Part shown: one piece after another, positions 21,149-34,400 of the stretch | How positions within the stretch are numbered: the stretch's first letter is position 1 | Layout of the letters: each line of letters opens with the position of its first letter | Source of the DNA: Ciona intestinalis | Taxonomy: Eukaryota > Chordata > Ascidiacea > Phlebobranchia > Cionidae | Length of the DNA stretch: 64,000 bases | Reading direction: 5' to 3' | Assembly: GCF_000224145.3 (NCBI RefSeq) | Contig: NC_020174.2 | Coordinates: 2,666,097 to 2,730,096, forward strand | Notes under the pieces: model-generated | The model's input: the letters and a program-made list of their open reading frames with translations, nothing else | The model's database searches: none | Told to the model about the DNA's origin: nothing | Translations under genes and position numbers: made by a program

Positions 21149-24100
21149 CTAATGTCCGACAATGGTAAGTAATATCTTCTTATAGTCTCCACCAGTATCA
21201 TCACCTATGTACTTGGCAAGAGGTATCTTGTACATGGCTTGGAAATCACGTTTAATTTCAACCATATCCACCTTAAGGAATAATATTGGTTATCTGGTAT
21301 TAATGGTGAAATATATAGTAAGAGTCTATACAACTCTTTGCTCAAATTGGTATAACCTTGTTAGAAGTGCACAGCCACATTTAAGCACAAATTCCACTGT
21401 ATTAAGAGATGCTTTCTTACAATAAAAATATTTCAGATACAATATGGGAAATTGCAGGCGTTTATTTTTAGTGGATTTCTATTCTATTCAGGTAAGGGCT
21501 GGTCACAAACATAACACACTATAACCCAGACTGCTTTCATATGTTTGAAAAAATGTGCTCCACATGCGACTACTGTGCCTGTCATTTATGTTTATTTAGT
21601 ATCACCAACCTCTGATCTAGACACCACCACACGGATAAGTATATGATCCTTGGTACCAGCTCCCTTCATAGACTCATGGAGTCTCCTTGCAAAATAAGCA
21701 GCAGGATTCCTCGCTACTTCTATCACAGCTACCATCCCATCTTCAACGTCACCTGAGAATTCACCTTTCACCGACTTAATGATGTCTCGGTTGGCAATCT
21801 GCATGTAAGAAATCGATTATTTTACATGTGTAATAACAACTGCCGTTGCCCTGCTATGGAATGTACAATAAGTTTTATTCTTTCATACAGTTTAAGCAAC
21901 ATTTTCACATATTTCAAAAACTTCTGTTAACCAGAAGCATTTGCCAGCACATAAGTCAAATGTAGATATTCTACGATCCCACTACGTTGTGACATTTACA
22001 TTTAGGTTACAGTATAACCATTCCTTTGGTGATATTCAGTAATAACACATGCATGTTCATGATATATCATAACAGGATAATTCATTGTAAAATTGCGTGT
22101 TGGTGTGTGAACCACATGATGCGGGAGGAAGATATGCATTGAGACCTTAGTCAAAGACTTCACTTCAGTCAAAGACGCAAGCACAAGCGTACGTGAGACC
22201 TGCTTCATTACAGACGTAAACAAAGATGTTGGTCACCTTGTAACCAATCAATTGAAACTAGCGTGGGAGGCGCAGACTTATGCGCAGGTCACAAGATAGT
22301 CACGTCGGCACGTCGCTATTCATAACTTAAAAATTGAGTGAGAAACGCAATTCGTACATGATATACGTTACAACTTACAACATGAATGACCTATTAAAAA
22401 AACTAAAATGCACAGACCATGACAATTTAAGAATTTACCCAAAAAGCTTTGTATATTCCATTATTTATAAAAAAAACAAGACTCTTATACCTTGTAGAAA
22501 ACATTGCACAAACAATGAAAAATAACAAAAAGAATGACATATCTTTTTTTTAAATCTCCAACATAACTGATGTAAAACCATACCTTATAATACTCCTCGA
22601 ATGTTGCACGAAGTTGTGCCATGCTCCTAGATGCCATGATCATGTTAAACGTGCTTTCATCTGTTCCCCACTTCTTCTCACCAGCCTGGTAGAGTTTGTT
22701 TGCATCTTCCCTAGCTTTGTTGTGATCCACATGTGAAGTTTCATCTCTGCATGCCTGAAAGATAATTCACAGATCATTAGGAATTAGGAATACTTATTCC
22801 CGTTTCTAGTTGCATGTTCTTTACTTTACTGTATTTTCAGCACAAAAACTAGTCCACAAAATAACAATACCTAATACATATTTCAGTTTCTTGTATTTAA
22901 ACTTTATCTTTTATCCCAGTTGCTTGTTGTCAATTTTTGTATATTTTGAGCACCGGAGTACACTTAACAATACTTTATCCCGTTCAAAATAGCACATTCT
23001 ATGATTTATCGTATTATGAGCACCAACTTGGAGCATAATTAACACTACCCTTTTCCACTAACTTATTCTTATTCCTTAATTTATTCGATTTTAAACACAG
23101 AAATTTAAACCATTCAAAAGCACAGTGTGTTAAACTATATTAGTGGCTCTTTATCAGGAAAATTGTTCTAATTTCAACAAAAAAAAAACTTTTTAAATAT
23201 TACGGAAAAGTAGAACTCTATTCTGTATTGGGGAGGTTCTTTTAGGACTTGTGATTTAAACCAGATTTGGTCCATCACTATCACCCAAATGATCAAATTT
23301 TCCATTACATATACGTACGTTGTTAAGAGACACCAACAGTTTCTTGAAGTGACCGCTTGTTTCGCTAACCAACCTCTTCTCGAGGTTCTCCTTGTAAAGT
23401 TCTTTGTATTTTGCCTGAATCTCCTTGATCTCTTGGTTGGTACGAGACACCAGGATTTCAACCAAGGTCTGTAGGTTAAAATATGATTATTAAAAGTTAA
23501 GAAAACTGGTTTGAGGTCATCTGAGTTTATCAGTACAGTATTAGTTGTATCTTGTATGTGTATCTGTCTGCTCAACTGTATTCTTATTTGGCTGAATCTA
23601 TTGTTGCCAGCAATATTTAGTCAATCACTATTAGTATACTGCATATTGCATACATTAGCATTGCTTTTAAAGATTCCCACTGTCATTTTGGCACATAGGT
23701 TACATTATGTTTCGTGCTGGCAATATGCTAAATGTTATCTTAAAGTCAACAACTGTTTGGATTTAAACAAAATATATAGGCCCATTAAACCAAAATTTGT
23801 GCTTGGTTACCAGTTACCACATATGTAACACTGAGGGTGCCTTTTCTGCATTACTATTGCTTTTTTATTGTATTATTAACAATTTAAATAACCCATAAAA
23901 GACCACTGAGGCAACTGCTATTAAGTGCCCAAGGACACTTAATTATCACGCCCACATTCAAACACAATATCAACATACCGATTCAGTTGTTCCAACACCA
24001 GATACTGCTTTGCGCAAACAATATGCGTCGTATTCTCGCGGTGTCATCATCAACCCACAGAGAACATCTTCAAAGTTGCCGCTCACTTCAGACTTGAAAT

Positions 24101-27100
24101 CTTTGACGAGATCCTGTAATAAATAAGACCATACATAATAAAAAACAATATTTTTTCTTTAGAGAATTATCACTATTACATATTAGTTAGTTTATACGAA
24201 CATAACAGTCTATATTATATACTGATTCAACATAATATACTTGTACTAGGTACTTTTGGAATAATTTTGCGAATCAATGTTTCGACGTCATATTCAGGTC
24301 GTCTTTATAAGTGTGAAATGACAGTCTGGCAAATCATGGTACTAAATTTTTTAATAAAAACCAGACTATTAGTTAATTTAACAGTGTGAATACTTGTGAA
24401 TTTAGTAATTATTGGACAATATAATATCCTATGTGACTCATAGTTATAAGGAACAGGAAACACATTGTTAATTTACCTAGGAATATACTATGCATTCTAA
24501 CCTATTAAATTTATATTTTTCATACTTTTTTAAATGTTAAGCTTTGGTCAAGAATTAAAAGGTGGATAAGCAGATAGATACAAGAAACAATTATGTATTA
24601 TATACACTAACCCTGCCATATGATTGCTTGTACTTTATCTTGATTTCCTGTCTTTGCTTGTTTGTTCGTTTCCCAATCACTTCAATAATTGCTTTCTCAT
24701 CAGTTCCTATTTATATTTAGAATAATTTTTATAAATAAAGTTATAAAACACTAAATGTTATTGTTTTTAACTGTGGTGTTATCTAATTGAATGAATGAAT
24801 GTAACTTAAATACCCTTGCATGCAGGGTAGTGGCAGTCATTAAAAAAAGAATGTACTGTTTCATATTTCTAGTGCCTACTTACGAGTTAGCACGTATGTA
24901 ACTTTTTGGTAAACTAAATTTTCTGCAATGTATGGCAGGCAATTTATTCAACCCATAATTGACCGCAGGTCTCAGTTGGAACAATTTCTGTTAAGTGTCT
25001 TGCTCATTGACACATACAATTCTACTTAACCAAGGTATAACCTTACCTAGTCCTTTCATTGCTTTTCTAAGAACTTGAGCGTCATGTTCTGGATTAAAGT
25101 TGGGATATGGAGTGACAGTTCCATGGGTTTTGATTGTCATTGCTGCCATACCACTGCTTAATTGTTGAGCCATCTTGTCAGGTTTACCGTATTGAGATCC
25201 AGAGTAAGCGGCTACAAGTAATAGTTTAACACTTTTAATACGCTGTTTTAATGATAAGTTGAAACAGTTTAAACACATTTTAAATGAAATATACAACTTC
25301 AGTAAACAAGGACAAGCAATAATTGAAAAAACTTGTAACCTGCCATTTGAAAAATGGAATCAAACAGTCCAAATGTCACTTTACAATAGCTTTTGATAAA
25401 AAATTCCAAAATAATACTAGAATAATAGATGTTTATTAAATATTTATGTAAGTTGATAAAAGCATCTTTGAACTGCTATGTACATATTATAGTAGGATGC
25501 AGTAGGTGAAACTGTCACTTTATTACTTTATACACAGCTCAACTGCATACAACATAACTGTTACTGTTTAATGTACTTCCTAATCAAAGTAAGGTACCCT
25601 GGTATCTAAAGCTTCTAAACCTGCAACTGTACCACCATACCATAATACTTGAAAAAAATACTTGTAAAGAAAATTGATCTTTTTTCTGCAGCGTGTTAAT
25701 TCGTTTAACTGCATAATAGATTGTAAACAGTGTTAGCACTAAATTTGTTATTTCTTGACATTTCCTGTCACGTATTGCCTTAAAGATCGTGCAGTAATTT
25801 GCTATGCATTGCGTAATATCATGTAAAATACATATATTAGTCCACTCTACCAATTGCTGCCTTTACAGCAAAGATATAGAAAACTAATCTATATTGGTCT
25901 AATTATAACTGCCCATGATCCCCATACAGCTACAGATAATTTATGATCCGTTAATCCATAAGAATTTAAACTGTATATCTATCATGTAAAACCTCACCAA
26001 CACTGATATTGTATGTGAAGATCTTAAGACTCCTGAGCCTTAAATACTCTTTATAGTGTTAAGGTACAACAAACATACAGATAAAAACAACAGCATAATA
26101 CGTGGTGCAACAAAAAATAAATAATTTAAGGGAGTATTTGAATAATGAAAACTATTGTCACTTTTGACTTGTTTAGATATTACCGACCATATTATGCTAT
26201 TATACTGCATGTTAAAACATAATAAGCCAATTATACATACTTCTTCTTTTAAGAGTAATAGATATAAAACACTATTGGCCTATTACAATTAATTAGGCTA
26301 GTTTAAAGATATAAGCAGCTGTCATATTTGAAATAACATTAGCAGCAATCTGTAACTTTTTCTTAAGCTTTTTTAGAATTTGAATGATGTAAACAGTTAC
26401 GGAAACTATTCATTTCTGTCGTTGAATAATTGCCTAGGGCGATATGTTGTCATTTGTCACGTACCAAATAACTGTGTATATTTGAATTATATATTACATA
26501 AATGCAGAATACTTATCAATTATTATAACATATTACATAATTCAATTATGTTGGTTATACATAACAGTATTCAAAATAATACTTTTGTGTCATATTATGT
26601 TTAAGATTGACTGAGATATTATATATTTTCTACTAAAGTACTAAAAACCAACATAATCATATTCTATTAATTTACAACAATTTTAGATTAAGAATAAATG
26701 TTAGAATTAACTTTTTACCGATAGGTGTAACATTAAAGGTGACTAGAGTGACATACAGACATGTCACATCAACTTTTATAACAAAGGAAACATCCGTTTT
26801 TGAACCACACCCAGTTTTTAAGCATGAGACAGCTGTTACTGTTTCAGTGGCCACATAAATGTGCGTAAAAACATTAATCAATCAGGTTCCCTATGTTTAA
26901 TTACTTGTCTATGGGGGCAACTGCATTGTTGCAATGTCACCACAAACATTGTGAAAAATTTAAAAATATATGATAACTATGTTTGTACAGCTATAGTTTT
27001 TATCATACACACAGTAGATGAAGAAGACAAATCAATTATAATAGGTTGATAATTAGTGTATAGATCTGAGTCATTTGACCATATTACAGTATTATGTATT

Positions 27101-29615
27101 TAAACAACTGACAATTATATTGGTACAGTCTTAACAAAGTGCATTTTTAATGCCTGGGGACGTTTGATGCAATTGTCAACCAAAGTCACGATATGGGCCA
27201 TGCTGTCACTAATTACTTGTTTTTTTCTGATTTGTTTATAATATAATGGGAACGAAAATCTATATGCAACGCATATAACGTATGCAAGATGATTTTGGAC
27301 ATTCATTTTTACGTTTGTTTCGAACCTCTGCTATTAATTTAAAAAATGAAATAACTAGAATAGAACGATGGTGTTTGTTAAATCAATATTAATAAACTAG
27401 CTAAATCAATATTAATAAACTATTGATCTATTCAACTACTGATAAAAATTTATATGTTCTGTACAATATCTTTTGCATCTGCATAAAAAAGCATAAAACT
27501 TGCTTTGTAGACAAAAAAAAGAAATATATATATATTTGAAAACCTTTTGTATTTATTAGTCAGTCGAAACTTTTCCAGTTGGTAACTTATAACGCATGAC
27601 ATTTGATAACAGAATGCAGTAACATACCCTTACAGAAGTATTACCTACGACAATTTTTAATTGGTTTGGTAGAATTTTATTTACATTAAATTTATTGGTG
27701 CCCCATTAAAGTACAGACCAACAGAGTGATTACTATGTTGCTATGTTGGTACTTTGGTTTACATTTAAATAGGAAGCTGGTTAACAATTAATGATATAGA
27801 CAACTACAGCACCTAAGGTACTTCTACCGGTTATAATAATTAAACAAATACACATACTTTATAAGGTAAACAAACTATTCAAAAGAAATCATAATTTGTT
27901 AGTTTACACAAATATAGACAAAACTCTTTCTAATTTCACACAAGATTAAAAAAAGTGCAATTTAAAATTTCGATACAATATCATTATCAGTAAATGTAAA
28001 GTACAACTAAGGTGCAACGAGTACAGAGTGCTTGGTAGGTGAGAATCAAATCAGATGGAATTATTTACATATCGGATACATTTCAAAATTGGAACTTTGT
28101 ATATGATCAGAAACTCAGATTTCAACTTGGTTTCTTCAAATTGGCCCTAAAATTATTGCAGATTATTAAATAAGTGAAAAGGCGTTTGTATAGGATATAT
28201 AAGTCCATCTGATTTGATCAAACATTTTGTTAAACATTATTTTCTAACCTTGTGTATGTGGGGGTTGTCCGTATGCCTGTTGGGCAGGGGGTTGTCCGTA
28301 CAGTTGGTTTGAACCAGGCATCGGAGCTGATGGGTAACTACTCGCGGGCGGTGCACCATATCCTTGCTGTGGAGGGGCACCATATGGTTGCTGTGCAGGT
28401 GGAGCACCATAGTTGGGCTGCGTTTGATAGCCAGGGGCTGGAGCGGAAGTTTGAGGGTAACCTCCACCGTATGGGGCCTGTGGAGGAGCACCACCACCAT
28501 AAGGCATTGCTCCTGGCTGCCCATAGTTCTGAGCTGGATGCTGTGGTGGTCCACCAGCTTGTGCTGCAAGACCTTCAAAACCTGTTTCAAAAAGCAATAA
28601 ACAACATTAAGTAAATAGTAAAACAGGAGTAATGGGCTAACTTGTGGCCTAAATCTCAGGTCCTATAGCAAGCCAAAGTGTAGGACCTCACCCTAAAAGA
28701 ATAGAATGGGCAATTAAATACAATGTTGGGGTAATGGGCCAACTTCTTCCCAAACCTCAGGCACATTGACATGTCATGCTGCAAGACTTGACATATAGCA
28801 AAGAAATATCACAACATTGAGTTTAGAATGTATAAATATTTAAATACAATTCTCACCAATTCCTCCGGCCGCTGGGGGACCTCCTGGGTAACCTCCTTGA
28901 GGTGGGTACCCTCCTTGTTGTGGTGGGTAACCTGGAGCTCCAGCAGCTGGGGGGTAACCTCCTGGGGCCCCTGAAGCTGGTGGGTAACCTCCAGGTGCTC
29001 CTGTAGAAGGTGGGTAGCCACCTGGTGCCCCAGTCGGTGGGTAAGCTCCTGGGGCTTGTCCAGGATATCCACCCTGTCCTCCTGGGTATCCACCTTGCTG
29101 AAATGCGATAAACAAATTTAGCGTCAAACTAAAGTAAATGCAGTTGCTGGTGCTTGTTAAAAACTCCTTCGCCTAAATTATCTGCTACTACCACAAACCC
29201 CTGATAACTACCGACCACCCTGATAACTACCGACCACTTTCCACCAACAAAAGAATTCATAACTAGTGCCCAGTTGCTAGTGCACAAGTGTACTTAGGTA
29301 GATACAGTAATATTGACAGAATCTGCCAATCTGGGCATTTTTTAAGGAAATTCGCCCGAAATTTTGTAACGATACCATACGCACAGACACAGTTCATTTG
29401 TAATCAATATTGCTGTAATAAACCTTAATAAATAAAGACAAAATAGAATATAATCTGTGCAAAACACTTATTATTTCAGATAAAAATGGTCTAGAATTGC
29501 TATGGCTGCAATATAGATACACTCACTTGACTCACACACACTATAATGGGATCTATCATCTTACCTGTGGTGGGTAGCCTTGGCCTTGCCCAGCAGGAGG
29601 GTAACCATATGACAT
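21149..29615 (-). CDS. Annexin with Pro/Gly/Tyr-rich N-terminus (A7/A11 type)
   Basis: Ten exons on the minus strand: 29565-29615, 28857-29097, 28249-28581, 25047-25211, 24612-24706, 23979-24113, 23319-23468, 22584-22754, 21610-21798, 21149-21271; 550 residues. The first three encode about 208 residues of low-complexity tail starting [17 protein letters not shown], with repeated GGYPP-type and YGAPP-type units. This matches the N-terminus of vertebrate annexins A7 and A11 in kind. The core has four annexin repeats, opening [45 protein letters not shown] and [15 protein letters not shown], each with a GxGT type-II calcium loop, and ends [12 protein letters not shown]. Such proteins bind acidic phospholipid in a calcium-dependent way and act in membrane fusion and tethering, and A11 in RNA-granule transport. 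A7 versus A11 orthology cannot be assigned here. Intron 3 is about 3 kb. Confidence 0.95.
24790..25025 (-). repeat. tRNA-derived SINE, family 1, reverse copy (annexin intron)
   Basis: Reverse-strand copy: ACGAGTTAGCACGTATGTAA and CTGTTAAGTGTCTTGCTCATTGACACATAC correspond to the inverted tail and TGTCCTTGGGCAAGACACTTA body. A related reverse fragment lies at about 23895-23965 in the neighbouring intron. Confidence 0.7.
25212..28248. other. Annexin intron 3 (~3 kb)
   Basis: AT-rich intron with no recognised exon, RNA gene or named repeat on either strand. Several short ORFs occur but none has splice context or a domain. Confidence 0.5.
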
Positions 29616-30288
29616 TTCTTAAGGTTATTTGTTTACTAAACTAAACTAAATCAGTAACTTACACTGTGTGTGGTTATATTATAAAAATGATTAATTAAAG
29701 TGAGTCAGTGAGATACCAGAAAGGCAGGAAAAAGAACCCACAGAACAATACAGATATTGGCTATGTACGCAGGCGTGAACAACAAAATTGGTAATAATAA
29801 TAACAATTTATGTATTTAATCTATGGAAAATGACAATCATATGTTGGCTGTTGCTAAGAACATGTAAAGCAAAAGGTAAATTTCAACTTTACATTACATA
29901 ATTTTACAAATTTTCCTAACTAACTAAAGTCATAATGACATAAATAAAACAAAATATTTTAGTGATCAGAAATGTATTCCTTTTAAAAATCCAAACATTG
30001 CAAAAATAACAACAACAAACGACAAACGTAAAGATGCTCCACTAATTGACTAATTGCGGAAGTTAAACCCAAAGACACGGAAAATGCGGAAATATGAAGT
30101 CAAATAAATTCCGCAAAAACGACTTTTCAGATAATGCTCTACTAAATTGTTACATTACTAATTCACAGAGTTTCATTTTACAAAGCTAAAATGTTTATAT
30201 TTCAATTGCAGACAAAATAACGTTTTTGGTTGTTAACTGTCACGCTCTGCATAGTTTTGCCTATAGGCACGTTTTACCTATGTAATAT

Positions 30289-30480
30289 ATAGTAGGGTGG
30301 GGGAGGATGGGACACCTTACTGTTTTCTCGTCCCATTTGACAGTAAACGAAGAACATTCAAAGAATTGTAAAACCGTATCCTTGCGACTTCCATAAACCG
30401 TTGTTAATTGTTTAAGACACGATCAGAATACTTTGTTATTATGTGCTAAAGGTGTTCCATCTTCCCCCACTCTACTATAG
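30289..30480. mobile_element. GGGTGGGG-type MITE
   Basis: Ends ATAGTAGGGTGGGGGAGGAT and GTTCCATCTTCCCCCACTCT with a CTATA terminus, in inverted orientation, ~190 bp, no ORF. TA dinucleotides at the ends suggest TA target duplication. Confidence 0.9.
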
Positions 30481-30632
30481 TCGGTGTGAGTCGGTATATA
30501 AATAAGTTTGTATAAAAACTCTGGTCAATGCTATATGTTCGGGACAAACTTATAAAACATTTCTGGATTTAAATAATGCGACTCAAAACGATGGCTTCTT
30601 ACTTCACTTGCTCTATAGGTGCTGTATTAGTC

Positions 30633-30895
30633 CGGCGCCGTGGCATTAGTGGTTAGCGCGCCTGCCTGTAACCCAGATGTAATGGGTTCAAGGGTCGATG
30701 CTACCATTGTGGGGTATGTGTCCTTGGGCAAGACACTTAACGGCAATTGCTCCAACTCAGTCTTCACTAATGAGTTGTCCAAATTATCAGTCATACATAA
30801 AAAAAAATAAAAAATCCCCAAAAAACTAATCACCCACAAAGTAACATACATGGTAACTCCTAAGCTGGTGTCCCGTCTTCCCCCACCCTATTGTA
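30633..30895 (+). repeat. tRNA-derived SINE, family 1, joined to a MITE end
   Basis: Well preserved head GGCGCCGTGGCATTAGTGGT TAGCGCGCCTGCCTGTAACC with a TAATGGGTTCAAGGGTCG B box. At about 30868 the expected SINE tail is replaced by GGTGTCCCGTCTTCCCCCAC, the right terminus of the MITE family. Confidence 0.8.
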
Positions 30896-31435
30896 TGCGT
30901 ATATAGGCCACCGGCCAAAAGTGCGGTATGCCAAACACAACACTTCTGTAAATAACTATATGCAAACTCCCATTTACGCTTTTGCAATCACAGTAATCAG
31001 GTTGTCCTTGTCGCGACGAACGGCAAAACCCAAGATAAGAAGGTATATGTTTAAACAACCATTTAATAGCCCCGCAAACTATTGACGTTTCCACGCAAAC
31101 TGTTGACGACACAGAGGATAAATAATTGTATAATTAATGCTACGCTACACTTGTATTAATCACAAACAAAGCACAAGACAAGAGCATCGAATAAGTCTTA
31201 GCAATGACGTCATAATTTATGCCTTTAACCAATGAGAGAGCTAAGGTTGCCCTGGAAACCAAAGTCAAACCCTATACAGTGTGTGATGAAACATGCATAC
31301 ATATTTTGTGTCTGACACGGTACCTGTTCGTAATTTAGATAAAATATTCACTTTTGCACACTTATATACACATTTTATATTTACACAATTTACATGGTTC
31401 ATTTTAAAAGTTTTTATATGTTGACACGTTACGAT

Positions 31436-34400
31436 TCAAGTGCCTAATCTGTATGCAACTTCGTGGGTTTGGTGAGACAAATAGACAAACCAGTAGATCC
31501 CGTTAAAAAAGAAGAAAGCCAGCGGGAAAGCCACCCTCGATACGCGGTCAATTCTGCTGACTCCGCCCTTTAAGGTAATGGGTGTTAAAATGGTTCGTTA
31601 TAAATAAATTAAATATATATATATATGAGGGAATTTTTCTAAATCTTATCTTACCCCATCCTTACGGGCACATTTGAGACAAAACCAAGAATACCGTATT
31701 ATTTAACACTATTCTCACAGTCCAGCAAAGTGCATGGCAATAGCGGTTACTGCTGGTAAGTTATACAAAGTTAAACAACTACAACATTTTTCAATGGCTG
31801 AAAAATCATAATAATAAGATGCTCCTTTTGAACCATATTAAAACTTTCAAAGTTTTGTAGTTTGCGAGTTTGAAACATTAATCTAGCCCCGCGCAAAATA
31901 GCTTTGGAAACTGTTTAAAACGCGATCAGAAAATATAGTGCTGTGGGGGAAGATGGGACACCTTTAGCATCCAATATTCAAATATCCTGATCAAGTTTTA
32001 AACAATAAACAACGGTTTATGGAAGTCGTGAGGATATGGTTTTATAATTCTTCAAATGTTCTTTGTTTACTACCAAATGGAACGAGAAAATAGAATAAAA
32101 AGGTGTCCCAACTTCCCCCACCCTACTGTATGAGTTTTTTAGCGGTATGCTACAGTACAATATACACCCGACCCAACCGTAATTCACCTGTGACATGGCA
32201 GCTTCATTTATTTCTGCTTCAGCCGCTAGAAGGAGCTTCCGAGCAAGTTCCTGATCGGATGAATTTATATGATTTCTATCCGTACTTTCTCTGATCCAGT
32301 TCTCTGGGTGTAAAATGAATAAAAAGTAGATTAAAAACCAGTAAACTACTTAAGAGTTGATTAAATTAGTTGCTCTTATAACCAATTACTGAGCACCAAA
32401 CCACCTGTAATTTTCTGTTTTTTTTATTAAGTTGAATAAATTATTTATAGCATTATTTATGAGAATCAAGCTTTATTAATTTTTTAAACATTTTACAAAA
32501 TCTAAGCTATACATCGGACAAACTTATCTAAAAAAATTTTTTATCGAATTACACTTTAAATTATGTGTTACAAGATATTTATGACCGCCTACTTGGAAGC
32601 ACTAGCGACGCCAAGCGGCAGAAATAATATCTGAAGCCAAGTTTTTCTCCGGGTGCCATCCCGGAAGCCATCTTAAACAAATCACTCAAATTGACATTCA
32701 TTGTACCGTCGGAACGTTTTATCTCAAGCACCCTGAAGATTGATTGTAAAATTAGTCAACGTAAATAAATGAGACTTATTTATAAAACTATAAAATTACA
32801 ATGTGGGGGAAGACGAGACGCAGAACTGAAATATTTTTATATAAACAGTATTCTGCAATTGTAGTTAACTTACTAAAATTAACCGGCTGGGCTATATTTT
32901 TTTTTTGCGCCGTGTACACTTTATATATATATAACTTTAAAACGACATTTTTGGCCATAATGACCCCTGCCTATTTTCCTCATATTTATATATCATTTTT
33001 TTAACAAAACTATAAAAAAAATAGTTTAATGAGACAATCAAACTGTGCGGAATATTTCAGCTTACTTTATTAACCTACGATTTTGGATTGATGATTCAAG
33101 CACAAACTGCAAAAATTCGGTTGTTTTTATGCGATCAAAGCGAGGATTCAAAATGAATTACTAATCTATCTTTTTTACCCATTTAAAAAATGTTGCATTT
33201 GTTTAACACCGATTTTTATTACTTTACAACAGTTAATATTTTTCCGAGAACTTTGTTGGATCGTGAGAATACTGTCGAATAAAACTTTTACATTGATATG
33301 GGATTATCATAGAAAGATATTTTGAAAGGCACCTCTTACGCCAAGTCTACCCCCCCCCCATATAATTAATACACATCCTTAATTCTGTTGATTTTTTGCA
33401 TCACTTAATTAACGATGTACCTGACCTTTTCCTTAATGCAGAACAAGAATGGAAAATACTAGATTCGATCACGTCTTTTTTATCGTTGCTGCTATCCGTC
33501 TTTTCCTTCGACTTCGATTGCTCAATTTGCATTTGAAAATAATTCACTACGAAAAAAGGAAGTTGTTTATCTCTGTACGTGGTCGCTTTAATTTTTAATT
33601 ATTCTAAGGCGGGCTTTAGCAAAGACATGACTTATTAATTTTAGACAAAAAAAACAGCTTACCTGACGCAAACTCGATTAAAGCCGCAAAGCAAAATGCA
33701 AAACACACCGCCATGTACCAGTCTAGCGCCGTTGCGTAAGCCACTTTGGGGAGAGACTGACGGGTACTGATACTCAGCATGGTCAAACTTAGTACAGTCA
33801 TGATACCTGAAATGTAATGTAACTTATTCATATTTGCGTACCGGGGCAACAATAGTCGTTCTGCTTCATACACCGTGTGCTCACTTATACGAGTGATCGC
33901 GTATGTAACTTAGTGGGTCAATATTTTTTAGGGGTTTTTCATTTTTTAAACATAGATATGGTTTTACAAATACACTGCTTATCAAACACATCCTAAGACT
34001 ATTTTACAATTGTTCATCCTAGCCCTAAGTAATGAGACGTGACGTTCAATTAGAGCCAGCGTGAATAAAGTTCATCAGCCTTCAGCTGTCAGCGCGACTA
34101 CTAGGGGTAAAAGCTTGTAAAGACGTCAGTGTCGCAATGAGAGTCTTATTATGGAACAATTTTGACCGCCATTTCCAATTATTCCATTCCAGCTCAACTA
34201 ATTCTGGGAAAGGTCACGTTTGTTGCGGATACTAATGACATTTTATACTCAGTCTTACCAGAGACGGTCCTTGCCGGCACTGCTTCTTTATTGATCCAAA
34301 AGGAAATCTAGAATGAAAAGCGGCCGAATTAATTTAGATAAACCATTCTCGACATCACATCACAAATTAAACTATAGGCTTCGTTAATGAAAAACATTAT

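Larger units (their letters stand above)
29616..31435. other. Intergenic between annexin start and GABA-A alpha 3' end
   Basis: Contains the annexin promoter by position, a MITE (30289-30480), a SINE (30633-30868) that runs directly into an isolated MITE terminus (30868-30895), and unassigned AT-rich sequence. No gene recognised. Confidence 0.5.

Noticed and set aside
28237..28614. Three other long open frames overlapping the annexin tail exon
   Set aside because: These are shadows of the low-complexity Pro/Gly/Tyr coding repeat; only the frame that joins the annexin core in phase is kept.
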